DNA of 6,899 nt from Maribacter sp. (GTDB lineage Bacteria; Bacteroidota; Bacteroidia; Flavobacteriales; Flavobacteriaceae), in NCBI GenBank assembly GCA_018679695.1, contig JAHHKH010000275.1, forward strand, positions 1 to 6,899, written 5' to 3'. The position numbers and the translations under genes were made by a program. Positions 1 to 6,680 of the stretch are shown here, piece after piece. Numbering within the stretch: position 1 is the first letter of the stretch; each line of letters begins with the position of its first letter. The notes under the pieces were generated by a model. The model searched no databases. It had not been told where the DNA came from and saw nothing but the letters and a program-made list of their open reading frames with translations.

Positions 1-446
1 GTGCTGCGGAAACCGATTACAAAAGGATGGAAGCCGCGAAAACCATTAAACTGAAAATGGCAGAGATTGAAAAACAAGTTATTGACCCAAATTATATTGT
101 AATGGGGGATTTCAATGATAATCCCGATTCCAATAGTATTCAACTGCTGATCAAGGATTCAAACCTATACAATCCAATGGAAAAGTTGGGATCCCCTGAA
201 CGCGGTAGTGCCAATTACAGGAGGAGTTGGAGCCTTTTTGATCAAATCATGGTTTCCCATAATTTTTTCAATTACGAAAAAGGCACACATAGCTTTGCGC
301 ATGCGAATATCTTTGACGACCGTCTTTTGATCGAATGGAAAGGGAAATTCAAGGGAACTCCTTTTCGTACGTATGCTGGGCGTAAATATCTAGGCGGATA
401 TAGCGATCATTTTCCGGTATATATTCAATTGAAATATAATGAGTAG
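1..446 (+). CDS. Endonuclease/exonuclease/phosphatase (EEP) family protein, C-terminal fragment
   Basis: The reading frame is open from the left edge (first complete codon at base 3), so the gene starts outside the window. The ATG at 27 is an internal methionine rather than a credible start. About 147 residues are visible, where family members usually have 250-350. Two hallmarks of the metal-dependent DNase I-like fold are present: GDFND near the middle, which supplies metal and phosphate ligands, and SDHFPV close to the C-terminus, with the catalytic Asp-His pair. Between them, FDQIMVS matches the family's usual D-[QR]-I strand. Members hydrolyse phosphodiester or phosphomonoester bonds in nucleic acids, inositol phosphates or lipids, and the substrate cannot be told from this fragment. 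Any signal peptide would lie upstream of the window. The gene converges on the 130-residue unknown gene, with 15 bases between stop codons. The family call is firm; the specific function is unknown. Confidence 0.9.
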   Translation, partial: AAETDYKRMEAAKTIKLKMAEIEKQVIDPNYIVMGDFNDNPDSNSIQLLIKDSNLYNPMEKLGSPERGSANYRRSWSLFDQIMVSHNFFNYEKGTHSFAHANIFDDRLLIEWKGKFKGTPFRTYAGRKYLGGYSDHFPVYIQLKYNE

Positions 447-461
447 GGATAGATGATATCC
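447..461. terminator. Short stem-loop filling the gap between convergent stop codons
   Basis: The 15 bases between the stop codons of the two convergent genes form a perfect 5-5-5 hairpin: GGATA, loop GATGA, TATCC. The symmetry means it could form in both transcripts. There is no adjacent long U-run; the plus-strand side has only a T-rich stretch about 15 bases further on. It is therefore a weak candidate for a bidirectional terminator, and a 5-bp stem can arise by chance. Confidence 0.25.
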
Positions 462-854
462 TCAGGAATGATTGCTTTTCTTCTGAAAATTTGTTTCTAA
501 CCGCAAACATAGATCTTCAAGAAACTCCTCAACTTCTTCAACAAAATCCTTTGATTTTTCGGTCCGGTTAATGGTCAAATGAATTACCAGCGAATCAGTG
601 GCGGGAGGATAACCTGTGGTAATGGTCCATGTTAAAGCATTGGGGCATTCTTTTAAGGCAAATCGCAAGCCGCCACTTATAGTACTTCGTTGCAAGGTAA
701 ATTCGCCCCAGATACCACCTACTTGAGCAGAACTGTCATCAACTTCTTGGAGTAGTACAAGCTCATTGGTCATTTCTTCCAATCTTCCCAAGGTAAGTAC
801 TTCCTGGATAATTTGTTCAGTGGTCTGTACATCGACTGTTCTAAAAAACTCCAT
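462..854 (-). CDS. Conserved-looking protein of unknown function, 130 residues
   Basis: I do not recognise the family. The protein starts at an ATG 19 bases after the stop of the exonuclease gene and is probably the last gene of the DUF4153-exonuclease transcript. It has no signal peptide and no membrane segment, so it is likely cytoplasmic. By eye it reads as a compact alpha/beta protein. There is an amphipathic helix at about residues 10-28, then beta-strand-like stretches at 31-38, 47-67 and 73-97, including GGIWGEF (46-52) and WTITTGYPP (76-84). A strongly acidic helix follows at about 99-122, with a polar, partly basic tail. The patterned core and tight operon spacing argue for a real gene. 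It ends 15 bases from the convergent EEP gene. No catalytic motif is evident, and I assign no function. Confidence 0.8.
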   Translation of the reverse strand: MEFFRTVDVQTTEQIIQEVLTLGRLEEMTNELVLLQEVDDSSAQVGGIWGEFTLQRSTISGGLRFALKECPNALTWTITTGYPPATDSLVIHLTINRTEKSKDFVEEVEEFLEDLCLRLETNFQKKSNHS

Positions 855-873
855 ACATAGTTTATTAACGATC

Positions 874-1587
874 TTATACTTTTTTTACCTCGGACTCCTC
901 TAAAATTTCCTCATTACGTAAACGCAGCAATACTTGGGCCGTGGTTACGACATCGAGTTCACAATAGGTTACGATGCGGTCCAAATCTTGTTCCTCATAA
1001 TAAACATCCCGTACCATGCTCCCATCAATATCTTCCTTTGGGGAAGAAATTCCCAGGATGTTGGCCATGAGTTTAAGGGAGGTATAATGTTTGAAATCTC
1101 CGAATTTCCATAATTCCATGGTATCAAGATGAGGTACTTCCCAAGGTTTCTTACCAAAAAGGTCTAGTTTATAAGGTAGTTTTATACCATGGATGATCAT
1201 ACGGCGGGCTATATAGGGAAAATCGAATTCCTTACCGTTATGGGCGCAAAGTAAGTTCTTGGGATATTTGAAGTGATTGTTCAGAAGTTTCTTGAAATCC
1301 TTGAGCAATTTTGATTCTTCCCCATGGAAACTGGTCACCCTGAACTCACGCTTATCACCCTTGACATTGAAATACCCGACGGAAATGCAAATGATTTTGC
1401 CAAATTCGGCCCAGATTCCTGCCCGGTCATAAAATTCTTCAGCCGTAAAATCGTCCTTACGTTGGTATTGCGATTTATGTTCCCAGAGCTCTTGTTTAAC
1501 CACATCCAAGTCTTGATAATTTTCAACCTCAGGGACGGTTTCAATATCCAAAAACAGGATGTTTTCCAATTGGATTTTATCTAGCAT
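874..1587 (-). CDS. Predicted 3'-5' exonuclease, PolB-like DnaQ/DEDDy family
   Basis: This 237-residue protein is a stand-alone DEDD exonuclease of the type related to the proofreading domain of family B DNA polymerases (PF10108-like). All three exo motifs are visible. Exo I is FLDIET with D14 and E16. Exo II is AHNGKEFDFPYI with D122. Exo III is YCELD with Y208 and D212, a YxxxD spacing that places it in the DEDDy subgroup. These four acidic residues bind the two catalytic metal ions. The family is expected to remove nucleotides from 3' ends of DNA or possibly RNA; the physiological substrate is not established here. There is no polymerase domain and no signal peptide, so it should act in the cytoplasm. 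The ATG lies one base after the stop of the DUF4153 gene, which suggests translational coupling. The length is complete for the family. Another nucleic-acid 3'-processing role is possible. Confidence 0.92.
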   Translation of the reverse strand: MLDKIQLENILFLDIETVPEVENYQDLDVVKQELWEHKSQYQRKDDFTAEEFYDRAGIWAEFGKIICISVGYFNVKGDKREFRVTSFHGEESKLLKDFKKLLNNHFKYPKNLLCAHNGKEFDFPYIARRMIIHGIKLPYKLDLFGKKPWEVPHLDTMELWKFGDFKHYTSLKLMANILGISSPKEDIDGSMVRDVYYEEQDLDRIVTYCELDVVTTAQVLLRLRNEEILEESEVKKV

Positions 1588-1588
1588 T

Positions 1589-3385
1589 TTATTTCTGTTT
1601 TAAGAATAGGTATGTTCTTGCTTGATTGAGCTGAATGGAATCATTTATGATTTGGAATCCCAGCTCCGTAAAAATTAGCTTAACCGAAATCTGATCATTA
1701 TCAGCGATCAAAATCAGTTTCTCTTCGGGTATATTTTCCATATTAGTGCCGTATTTTGTCAAATCCAATAACTTTTGACGAATTGGCATTCTAAGGGTCA
1801 AGCTACTGTCAGTAAGCCCAAAGAAGGAGATTGCCTTGTTCTTTTGGTGATAAAGAAAATTGTAATCACCGATTTTCATTTTGTAATCATCATAATCATT
1901 GAAATTAATCAGGGAAAAATGGTCGTAGCCGGCAATATCATAGGTTTTGTTGGCATCCCAGGGAGCAAAATAATTAAAGGATTTACCATTCCTATGTTTA
2001 ACCAGGTCAATGGTATCCAATTCAATTCCTAAAGTATCGAGTAGTCGTTGGGGGGCATTGGACAGGTAGGTTCTCTGTGAACCTTCGGTGGTGTCCTTAC
2101 AGATTTCATAAGTATTTAGACCCACAAAAGCATCCAATTTGTGCAGTGATTTACCCTCTGCTAGATAGTTTAATATAGATTTTAGACGGTTGATCTGTTC
2201 GTTAGAGGCAATGTTATTATTTACATTCACCTCTTGAAAGACTTTTTGAAACTCCTTTACCTGACTGTTCTTGGAAATACTGAAAGCTCCCCAGAATCCG
2301 AAGGAAGACAAAAGGGCTAGCAGGCAAAGTGTTATTGGCAAGACCTTAAGTTGCTTCTTTTTACTTAATAGCAGAAAAAGGACCATACCTAAAATCCAAA
2401 TGGCGATGATCAACACAAAATAGCGGTTTTCGGTTACCCCATAATCCGCTATTCGCCTAAAGATGGCTATGAACAGCAATACCAGCAAAGGAAGTAGCAA
2501 AACATAGAACCAAGGGTAATATTTCTTTATGATCCATGATTTTATGGTCTTCTGAATGGGATTTACCATCACATGGATAATAAAACCCAAGATTGCCAAT
2601 GCTGTAACCAGGTACGACACCCATCCTTTGGGTAGACTCCATTCCAATAGTATCTTTAGCGTATAGGCATAAAGGATTACCAGATACAATAGTACCAAGG
2701 GAATCAAAATATACTTTACAAAGACTTCCAGGGCCTTATTATAGTTGATTGTCCTTTGTTGGAGTACATCTTTAGGAAAATCAGATAAATAGGTCCAAGT
2801 GTTGACTATACCCAAACAGAAGATAAATAGTTGTCCGTAACGCTCTGGTTTTATTGCCACATCGAACAAAGCCTGAATGGCGGCCAATGCCAAGACGAGA
2901 CCTAGATACAAGACCCCGGAGAATAATATACTACGGCCTATCGCAATACAAATTGACTTTAAGTAATTCCAGTAGGCCTTACTATTCCAGTTTAATAGAA
3001 AAGGAGCTGTAAATAGGAACAAATGACCGGCTATTACATATAAAAAAAAGCGAATAAAGTATTTTGGATCATGGTCATACCCACTCAAATCGGGTAAATG
3101 CATATAAAAAAGACCCAATAAGCCAAGAATAATCAATTTTAACCAATCCCAATTTTCTGGTTTTTTCGTTTGTTCTATAAAAAAACGGGCACCAATGAAC
3201 CAGCTTATCCCCAAAATAAAGGTTAGGAGCAAACCTGCATATTCTTCAAACAAAAGGTTGGCATCAACATTGACAATGCCGATAAAAATCAAACTACCGG
3301 TAATTGCCCAGCTTAATGTGATTGGAAATCTTTTGAAGGCCTTCAAGGCCTTATCGGTCATATCGTTGATTGATGGCAACTTCAT
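1589..3385 (-). CDS. DUF4153 domain-containing polytopic membrane protein
   Basis: This 598-residue inner-membrane protein has a short basic N-terminus and about ten or eleven hydrophobic segments. They lie roughly at residues 24-38, 51-70, 82-95, 110-131, 150-173, 184-201, 222-246, 257-277, 291-309, 321-340 and 348-369. A soluble tail of about 230 residues follows (370-598). The segment around 110-201, with RFFLYVIAGHLFLFTAPFL, SGVLYLGLVLALAAI and GIVNTWTYLSDFP, matches what I recall of DUF4153 proteins. The tail contains the aromatic, acidic stretch DIAGYDHFSLINFNDYDDY (483-501). The biochemical role of DUF4153 is unknown, and no transport or enzyme motif is obvious. It is the first gene of the minus-strand block with the exonuclease and the 130-residue protein, preceded by a 262-base gap that should hold the promoter. 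The ATG at 3385 is the first plausible start, placed just before the hydrophobic region. Confidence 0.85.
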   Translation of the reverse strand: MKLPSINDMTDKALKAFKRFPITLSWAITGSLIFIGIVNVDANLLFEEYAGLLLTFILGISWFIGARFFIEQTKKPENWDWLKLIILGLLGLFYMHLPDLSGYDHDPKYFIRFFLYVIAGHLFLFTAPFLLNWNSKAYWNYLKSICIAIGRSILFSGVLYLGLVLALAAIQALFDVAIKPERYGQLFIFCLGIVNTWTYLSDFPKDVLQQRTINYNKALEVFVKYILIPLVLLYLVILYAYTLKILLEWSLPKGWVSYLVTALAILGFIIHVMVNPIQKTIKSWIIKKYYPWFYVLLLPLLVLLFIAIFRRIADYGVTENRYFVLIIAIWILGMVLFLLLSKKKQLKVLPITLCLLALLSSFGFWGAFSISKNSQVKEFQKVFQEVNVNNNIASNEQINRLKSILNYLAEGKSLHKLDAFVGLNTYEICKDTTEGSQRTYLSNAPQRLLDTLGIELDTIDLVKHRNGKSFNYFAPWDANKTYDIAGYDHFSLINFNDYDDYKMKIGDYNFLYHQKNKAISFFGLTDSSLTLRMPIRQKLLDLTKYGTNMENIPEEKLILIADNDQISVKLIFTELGFQIINDSIQLNQARTYLFLKQK

Positions 3386-3466
3386 CTCAAGGTATATCTA
3401 TTAAATATACGAACTAAATGGGAGATTATATGAAGGTTTAAATACCTTAAATGGGATGAAAATGAA

Positions 3467-3565
3467 CTTAAAATGGAAGAAAAGACCATTATGGTCAAAA
3501 CCGACCAAGCGGTTTGTGAAGTAAGGCTTTTTAAAGGTTTCTAAGACCATAAAATTCATTTTAAG
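3467..3565. repeat. Imperfect 99-base inverted repeat with nested hairpins
   Basis: The ends pair perfectly over nine bases: CTTAAAATG at 3467-3475 and CATTTTAAG at 3557-3565. Inside them ATGGTC (3491-3496) pairs with GACCAT (3545-3550), and AAACC (3498-3502) pairs with GGTTT (3536-3540). Two local hairpins compete with this fold: GACCAT-T-ATGGTC at 3484-3496 and AAACCG-ACCAAG-CGGTTT at 3498-3515. On the minus strand, GACCATAATGGTC is followed by TTTTCTT, giving a weak terminator-like element downstream of the alkyltransferase gene. It could be a terminator region, a structured leader for the DUF4153 transcript, a decayed repeat element, or chance pairing in AT-rich DNA. Confidence 0.4.
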
Positions 3566-3582
3566 ACCAAAGATGTTCGTTG

Positions 3583-3596
3583 AAATACATGTATTT
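3583..3596. repeat. Perfect 14-base palindrome
   Basis: AAATACATGTATTT equals its own reverse complement. It lies in the non-coding gap, 51 bases after the alkyltransferase stop and about 200 bases upstream of the DUF4153 start. Its two-fold symmetry would suit a dimeric DNA-binding regulator. There is no second copy in the window, and its distance from the start codon makes a direct operator role uncertain. Confidence 0.4.
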
Positions 3597-3647
3597 GGAA
3601 ATTGTGGGCAAAAACTTATGGGATACAAACTAGGTAGTTGGTAATTT

Positions 3648-4121
3648 CTAAAACAAGGATTGTTGTTTTGCTGGACTCTCGTGGTTCAACAGCCACTTTT
3701 TACGATGAAGTCCACCCGCATAACCTTTTAAAGAACCGTCGCTACCGATTACCCGGTGACAGGGAACGACAATCCATAATGGATTTTTCCCATTGGCAGC
3801 CGCAACTGCCCTTATGGCCTTTACATCACCCAGGGATTTGGACAATTCCAAATATGAAACCGTTTTTCCATAAGGAATATCTTGAAGGGCATTCCATACT
3901 TTTTTTTGAAAATCGGTTCCGTTCGGATTCAAGGTTAGACTGAACGATTCCCGCTTTCCTTCAAAATATTCCTGTAGTTGATAGACTGCATCTTCCAGGA
4001 TTTCAGGAATAACATCACTAGCGGGTTTTTCATCATTTAAAACAGTTATTGACGCAAGCCCTTTATCATCGCCAACCAATTTTGTAATTCCCAGTGGGGT
4101 ATGTACGAAAACGGTTTCCAT
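3648..4121 (-). CDS. ogt: Methylated-DNA--protein-cysteine S-methyltransferase
   Basis: This 157-residue suicide repair protein transfers an alkyl group from O6-alkylguanine (and O4-alkylthymine) in DNA to its own cysteine. The active-site motif is VPCHRVIG, with acceptor C121. The DNA-binding helix-turn-helix region lies upstream: FQKKVWNALQDIPYGKTVSY at 71-90 and RAVAAANGKNP at 104-114, where R104 is the expected arginine finger that flips out the base. Residues 1 to about 65 form the variable N-terminal domain. There is no Ada-type zinc/phosphotriester domain or AraC domain, so it is Ogt-like and not the adaptive-response regulator. The ATG overlaps the CNNM-CBS stop codon by one base (TAATG), which implies translational coupling. 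The last five residues, QQSLF (153-157), resemble the bacterial sliding-clamp-binding pentapeptide (consensus QL[SD]LF). Confidence 0.95.
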   Translation of the reverse strand: METVFVHTPLGITKLVGDDKGLASITVLNDEKPASDVIPEILEDAVYQLQEYFEGKRESFSLTLNPNGTDFQKKVWNALQDIPYGKTVSYLELSKSLGDVKAIRAVAAANGKNPLWIVVPCHRVIGSDGSLKGYAGGLHRKKWLLNHESPAKQQSLF

Positions 4122-5242
4122 TAGTCGATTTTAGCGTCTTCATCGATTATTCCCAAGCGTTTGGCCCTTGCTTTCCAATTTTCGCGTGCCAGGTGCTGTA
4201 AATCCTCGACATTATCGCTTTCATCCAAGATTTCCAATCCCAGGAGTGTTTCTATCACGTCTTCCATGGTTACCAAACCACTTACAGAGCCATATTCATC
4301 GACAACCAATGCAATATGCTGTCTTAGCGAGATAAATGTCTCAAACAAGTCCGGGATGGGTTTGTTTCGGTCAACTACCAATATGTCTCTCTTGATGCTT
4401 GATAACGGGGAATCACCGTTTTCATGGATCATTTCCTCCAATAGTGTATCCTTCAACACAAAGCCTGAAATATTGTCGACCGTATCCGTATAAATTGGAA
4501 TTCTGGAAAACCGGAGTTTTGGATTTTCGTCGAAAAATTGTTTTATGGTTTTACTCTCAGGGGCAGTTTTCATAACGGTTCTGGGGGTCATCACGTCTTT
4601 GGCCAAAATTTCATCGAACTTGAGCAAATTTTTAATGACAATGGATTCTGATTCCTGAAAAACCCCTTCCTCATGTGCGATATCGGCCATGGCCGTAAAA
4701 TCCTCCCTGCTTAAAACACTTCCATGATGTCCTTTGCCACCGACAAGTTTGGTAAACAGTTGTAATAACCACATGAGACCGGTCCATTTAAGGAGAAGTA
4801 CCATTATCTTAAGCGTTTTAGCCGTGAAATTCGCCAATCGTTTCCAATAGGTTGCTCCAATGGTCTTTGGGATAATTTCAGAGGCCACCAAAATCAGTAC
4901 AGTCATCACTGTAGAAACAACACCCACCATAACGTCCTCGGTAAATTCAATGCCTAAAAAGGTCCTTTGCGTGGTCCCGTACAAATTGGTATAAGCGACC
5001 TTTGCCTGTACCCCAACAAGAATGGCACCTACAGTATGGGCAATGGTATTTAAGGTAAGAATGGCGATTAACGGTTTGTCAACATCTTTTTTAAGTGTTT
5101 CCAAGGTTTCGGCATAGGCTTTACCTTCTTTCATCTTCAAATTAATGAAAGTCGGATTAATACTTAATAGTACCGCCTCTAATATTGAGCATAGAAAAGA
5201 GAAAAAGATAGATACGAAAGCATAAAAAAACAGTAACCCCAT
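4121..5242 (-). CDS. CNNM transmembrane domain plus CBS-pair protein (CorC/HlyC-like, short form)
   Basis: This 373-residue inner-membrane protein belongs to the CNNM/DUF21 superfamily, whose members are linked to Mg2+/Co2+ or Na+-coupled divalent-cation efflux. Hydrophobic segments lie at about residues 2-28, 57-79, 103-125 and 140-166. The family signature SEIIPKTIGA (121-130) and the polar membrane stretch NTIAHTVGA (65-73) are visible. An acidic helical linker (about 179-211) leads to a CBS pair. The first CBS domain starts at VMTPRTVM (217-224) and the second ends with DEYGSVSGLVTMEDVIETLL (315-334). CBS pairs of this family bind ATP-Mg. The protein stops about 35 residues after the CBS pair, so the C-terminal CorC/HlyC domain found in longer relatives such as GldE is absent. 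It starts 40 bases after the serine hydrolase stop and overlaps the alkyltransferase start. The transported ion is inferred from the family. Confidence 0.9.
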   Translation of the reverse strand: MGLLFFYAFVSIFFSFLCSILEAVLLSINPTFINLKMKEGKAYAETLETLKKDVDKPLIAILTLNTIAHTVGAILVGVQAKVAYTNLYGTTQRTFLGIEFTEDVMVGVVSTVMTVLILVASEIIPKTIGATYWKRLANFTAKTLKIMVLLLKWTGLMWLLQLFTKLVGGKGHHGSVLSREDFTAMADIAHEEGVFQESESIVIKNLLKFDEILAKDVMTPRTVMKTAPESKTIKQFFDENPKLRFSRIPIYTDTVDNISGFVLKDTLLEEMIHENGDSPLSSIKRDILVVDRNKPIPDLFETFISLRQHIALVVDEYGSVSGLVTMEDVIETLLGLEILDESDNVEDLQHLARENWKARAKRLGIIDEDAKID

Positions 5243-5282
5243 AAGATTGGTTTGTGTCGTCTAAATTAATGATAATTGAAAT

Positions 5283-6611
5283 TTAATTGGGTAAAATTGC
5301 TTGATAAAACACTTGTTGCAGTGCCCCCCTGATATTCAAATCATATAAATTCCTATTTTTCCTAGTAGGATATACCCGATTTGATAGAAAAATAAATACC
5401 AATTGGTTTTCTGGATCAGCCCAGACAAAAGTCCCTGTAAAACCGCTATGTCCAAAGCTCATGGGGCTTGCTTCGGGAGCAGGATAAGCTTCTTCCAATG
5501 GCAATTCTGAATTATCGAGCAAGGGTTTATCAAAACCTAGTCCCCTTCTGTTCCCATTATCTGGATATTGTACTCTACTAAATTCTTTTACCGTTGATTC
5601 GGTAATGAAACGTTTTCCATTAAAATTGCCATAGTTCTGATACATTTGCATCAATTTGGCTAAATCGATAGCAGTGCCGAACAGCCCGGCATTACCAGAA
5701 ATGCCACCCAAAAGTGATGCATTTTCATCATGCACCCAACCCTGCGTAAGTGCGTGTCTGTATATCGTATCCAATTCAGTGGGGATGATTTGGTTCCTGT
5801 AATCTTTGGTTCTGGGTCTAAAACCTAAGGTATTTGCCCCTAACGGGGAATAAAAGTTTTCCTGTAAATAGGTTTCATAGGGTTTACCTGTTAACTGCTC
5901 AATGATTTTGGGAAATAATAAGAACGCTAGCCCTGAATATTTGTATTTTTTTATTTCATTTACTTTTGACCTGTTGATTATGCGATACATCTTCTGATTA
6001 AAATTGGTCTTCACATAGAGACCTTCGTAAGCCTGCTTGTTAAATCTGTTGTTGGCCTTATTACGTACAAATCTTCTTTTCAGTTTACCGTTTTTCTTGA
6101 TTATTTTATTTAGGAAAACAATATATGGGGAAAGTCCGGCCTGATGGGCCAATATTTCCCGTAAGCTAAGGTCCTTTTTGTCTTTGCTGTTTTTCCAATG
6201 GGTCCAATAGTTACTAAATGGAACGTCTAAATCAAGTTTTCCATCATCGACCAACTTCATCAAGGCAGGAAGTGGCCCTGCTATTTTTGTAACTGAGGCC
6301 AGGTCATATATATCTTCCTTTGACACTTGCTGAATGCTATCATAGGTATGGTAACCGTAGCGCTCATGGAAAACAACGGTACCTTGTTTGGCCACCAACA
6401 CTTGTGCACCTGGAAAGGCCTTATTTTTTATACCGTTTCTTATAATGGAATCTACCTTCGAATGAACAAAGGTGGAGTCCATACCCATGTTGGCAAGTGT
6501 GCCATAAACCAAACCTCGGGTAGCCTTTATCTCTAAAGGAACGACGTTGTCTTCTTGTGAACGGGCACTCACAACAAATAAACCAACTAGTATAAAAAGT
6601 AAATATCTCAT
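5283..6611 (-). CDS. Secreted serine hydrolase, beta-lactamase/penicillin-binding-protein-like (PF00144)
   Basis: This 442-residue protein has a short N-terminal signal peptide (hydrophobic residues 3-15, likely cleavage near SARSQ at 15-19) and no lipobox cysteine, so it is probably periplasmic. The class C beta-lactamase fold is indicated by DLASVTK, with nucleophile S106 and general base K109, and by GHSG (387-390) at the KTG-equivalent position. The Y-x-N site is YSG (225-227), so the tyrosine is kept but the third residue is unusual. A lysine- and arginine-rich insertion spans about 165-223. GGISGNAGLFGTAIDLAKLM (302-321) is typical of Bacteroidetes relatives, some of which are fused to a GH3 N-acetylglucosaminidase; no GH3 domain is present here. 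Likely activities are peptidoglycan-peptide or ester hydrolysis, and true beta-lactamase activity is less likely. The gene lies 69 bases after hemB and 40 bases before the CNNM gene. Confidence 0.9.
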   Translation of the reverse strand: MRYLLFILVGLFVVSARSQEDNVVPLEIKATRGLVYGTLANMGMDSTFVHSKVDSIIRNGIKNKAFPGAQVLVAKQGTVVFHERYGYHTYDSIQQVSKEDIYDLASVTKIAGPLPALMKLVDDGKLDLDVPFSNYWTHWKNSKDKKDLSLREILAHQAGLSPYIVFLNKIIKKNGKLKRRFVRNKANNRFNKQAYEGLYVKTNFNQKMYRIINRSKVNEIKKYKYSGLAFLLFPKIIEQLTGKPYETYLQENFYSPLGANTLGFRPRTKDYRNQIIPTELDTIYRHALTQGWVHDENASLLGGISGNAGLFGTAIDLAKLMQMYQNYGNFNGKRFITESTVKEFSRVQYPDNGNRRGLGFDKPLLDNSELPLEEAYPAPEASPMSFGHSGFTGTFVWADPENQLVFIFLSNRVYPTRKNRNLYDLNIRGALQQVFYQAILPN

Positions 6612-6680
6612 TAAAAATTTCAGATCAAACTAAATCATTGGGATTTTTTGACAGACCGGAATAACAATCGGATGAAAGTC

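Larger units (their letters stand above)
3386..3647. other. 262-base non-coding gap rich in inverted repeats
   Basis: This gap separates the alkyltransferase stop from the DUF4153 start on the minus strand, so it should hold a terminator for the first gene and a promoter for the second. Besides the elements listed separately, it contains the inverted repeat AAGGT-TTAAAT-ACCTT at 3433-3448 and three direct copies of AAGACCA at 3482, 3543 and 3563. No reading frame within it looks like a protein. I found no perfect Bacteroidetes promoter (TTG plus TAnnTTTG) on the minus strand. The nearest match is TATATTTA on the minus strand at 3409-3402, 17 bases before the DUF4153 start codon, and it lacks a matching TTG element. 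Confidence 0.6.

Noticed and set aside
27..29. ATG at 27 as the start of the EEP gene
   Set aside because: The frame is open to the window edge, and the visible part is only the C-terminal half of the fold, so the true start is upstream.
415..440. Palindromic TTCAATTGAA near the end of the EEP gene
   Set aside because: It is a 10-base palindrome inside coding sequence, flanked by AT-rich codons, with no link to a promoter or terminator.
1324..1584. An 86-codon open frame on the plus strand
   Set aside because: It lies wholly antisense to the exonuclease, whose motifs are unambiguous. The other long antisense frames (for example 3638-3943, 4161-4493 and 6327-6536) are likewise mostly or wholly opposite clearly recognised minus-strand genes.
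3402..3409. TATATTTA on the minus strand as a -7 promoter element for the DUF4153 gene
   Set aside because: It differs by one base from TAnnTTTG, has no TTG at the expected upstream spacing, and lies only 17 bases before the start codon. Too weak to annotate as a promoter.
3401..3628. A 75-codon open frame on the minus strand in the non-coding gap
   Set aside because: It starts with TTG, has a Phe/Pro/Asn-rich composition with no domain-like pattern, and overlaps the inverted repeats. It looks like a chance opening in AT-rich DNA.
6612..6680. TTAGTTTG on the minus strand as a promoter for the serine hydrolase
   Set aside because: It is one mismatch from the -7 consensus, but the nearest TTG is much too far upstream. 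Transcription from hemB is equally plausible.
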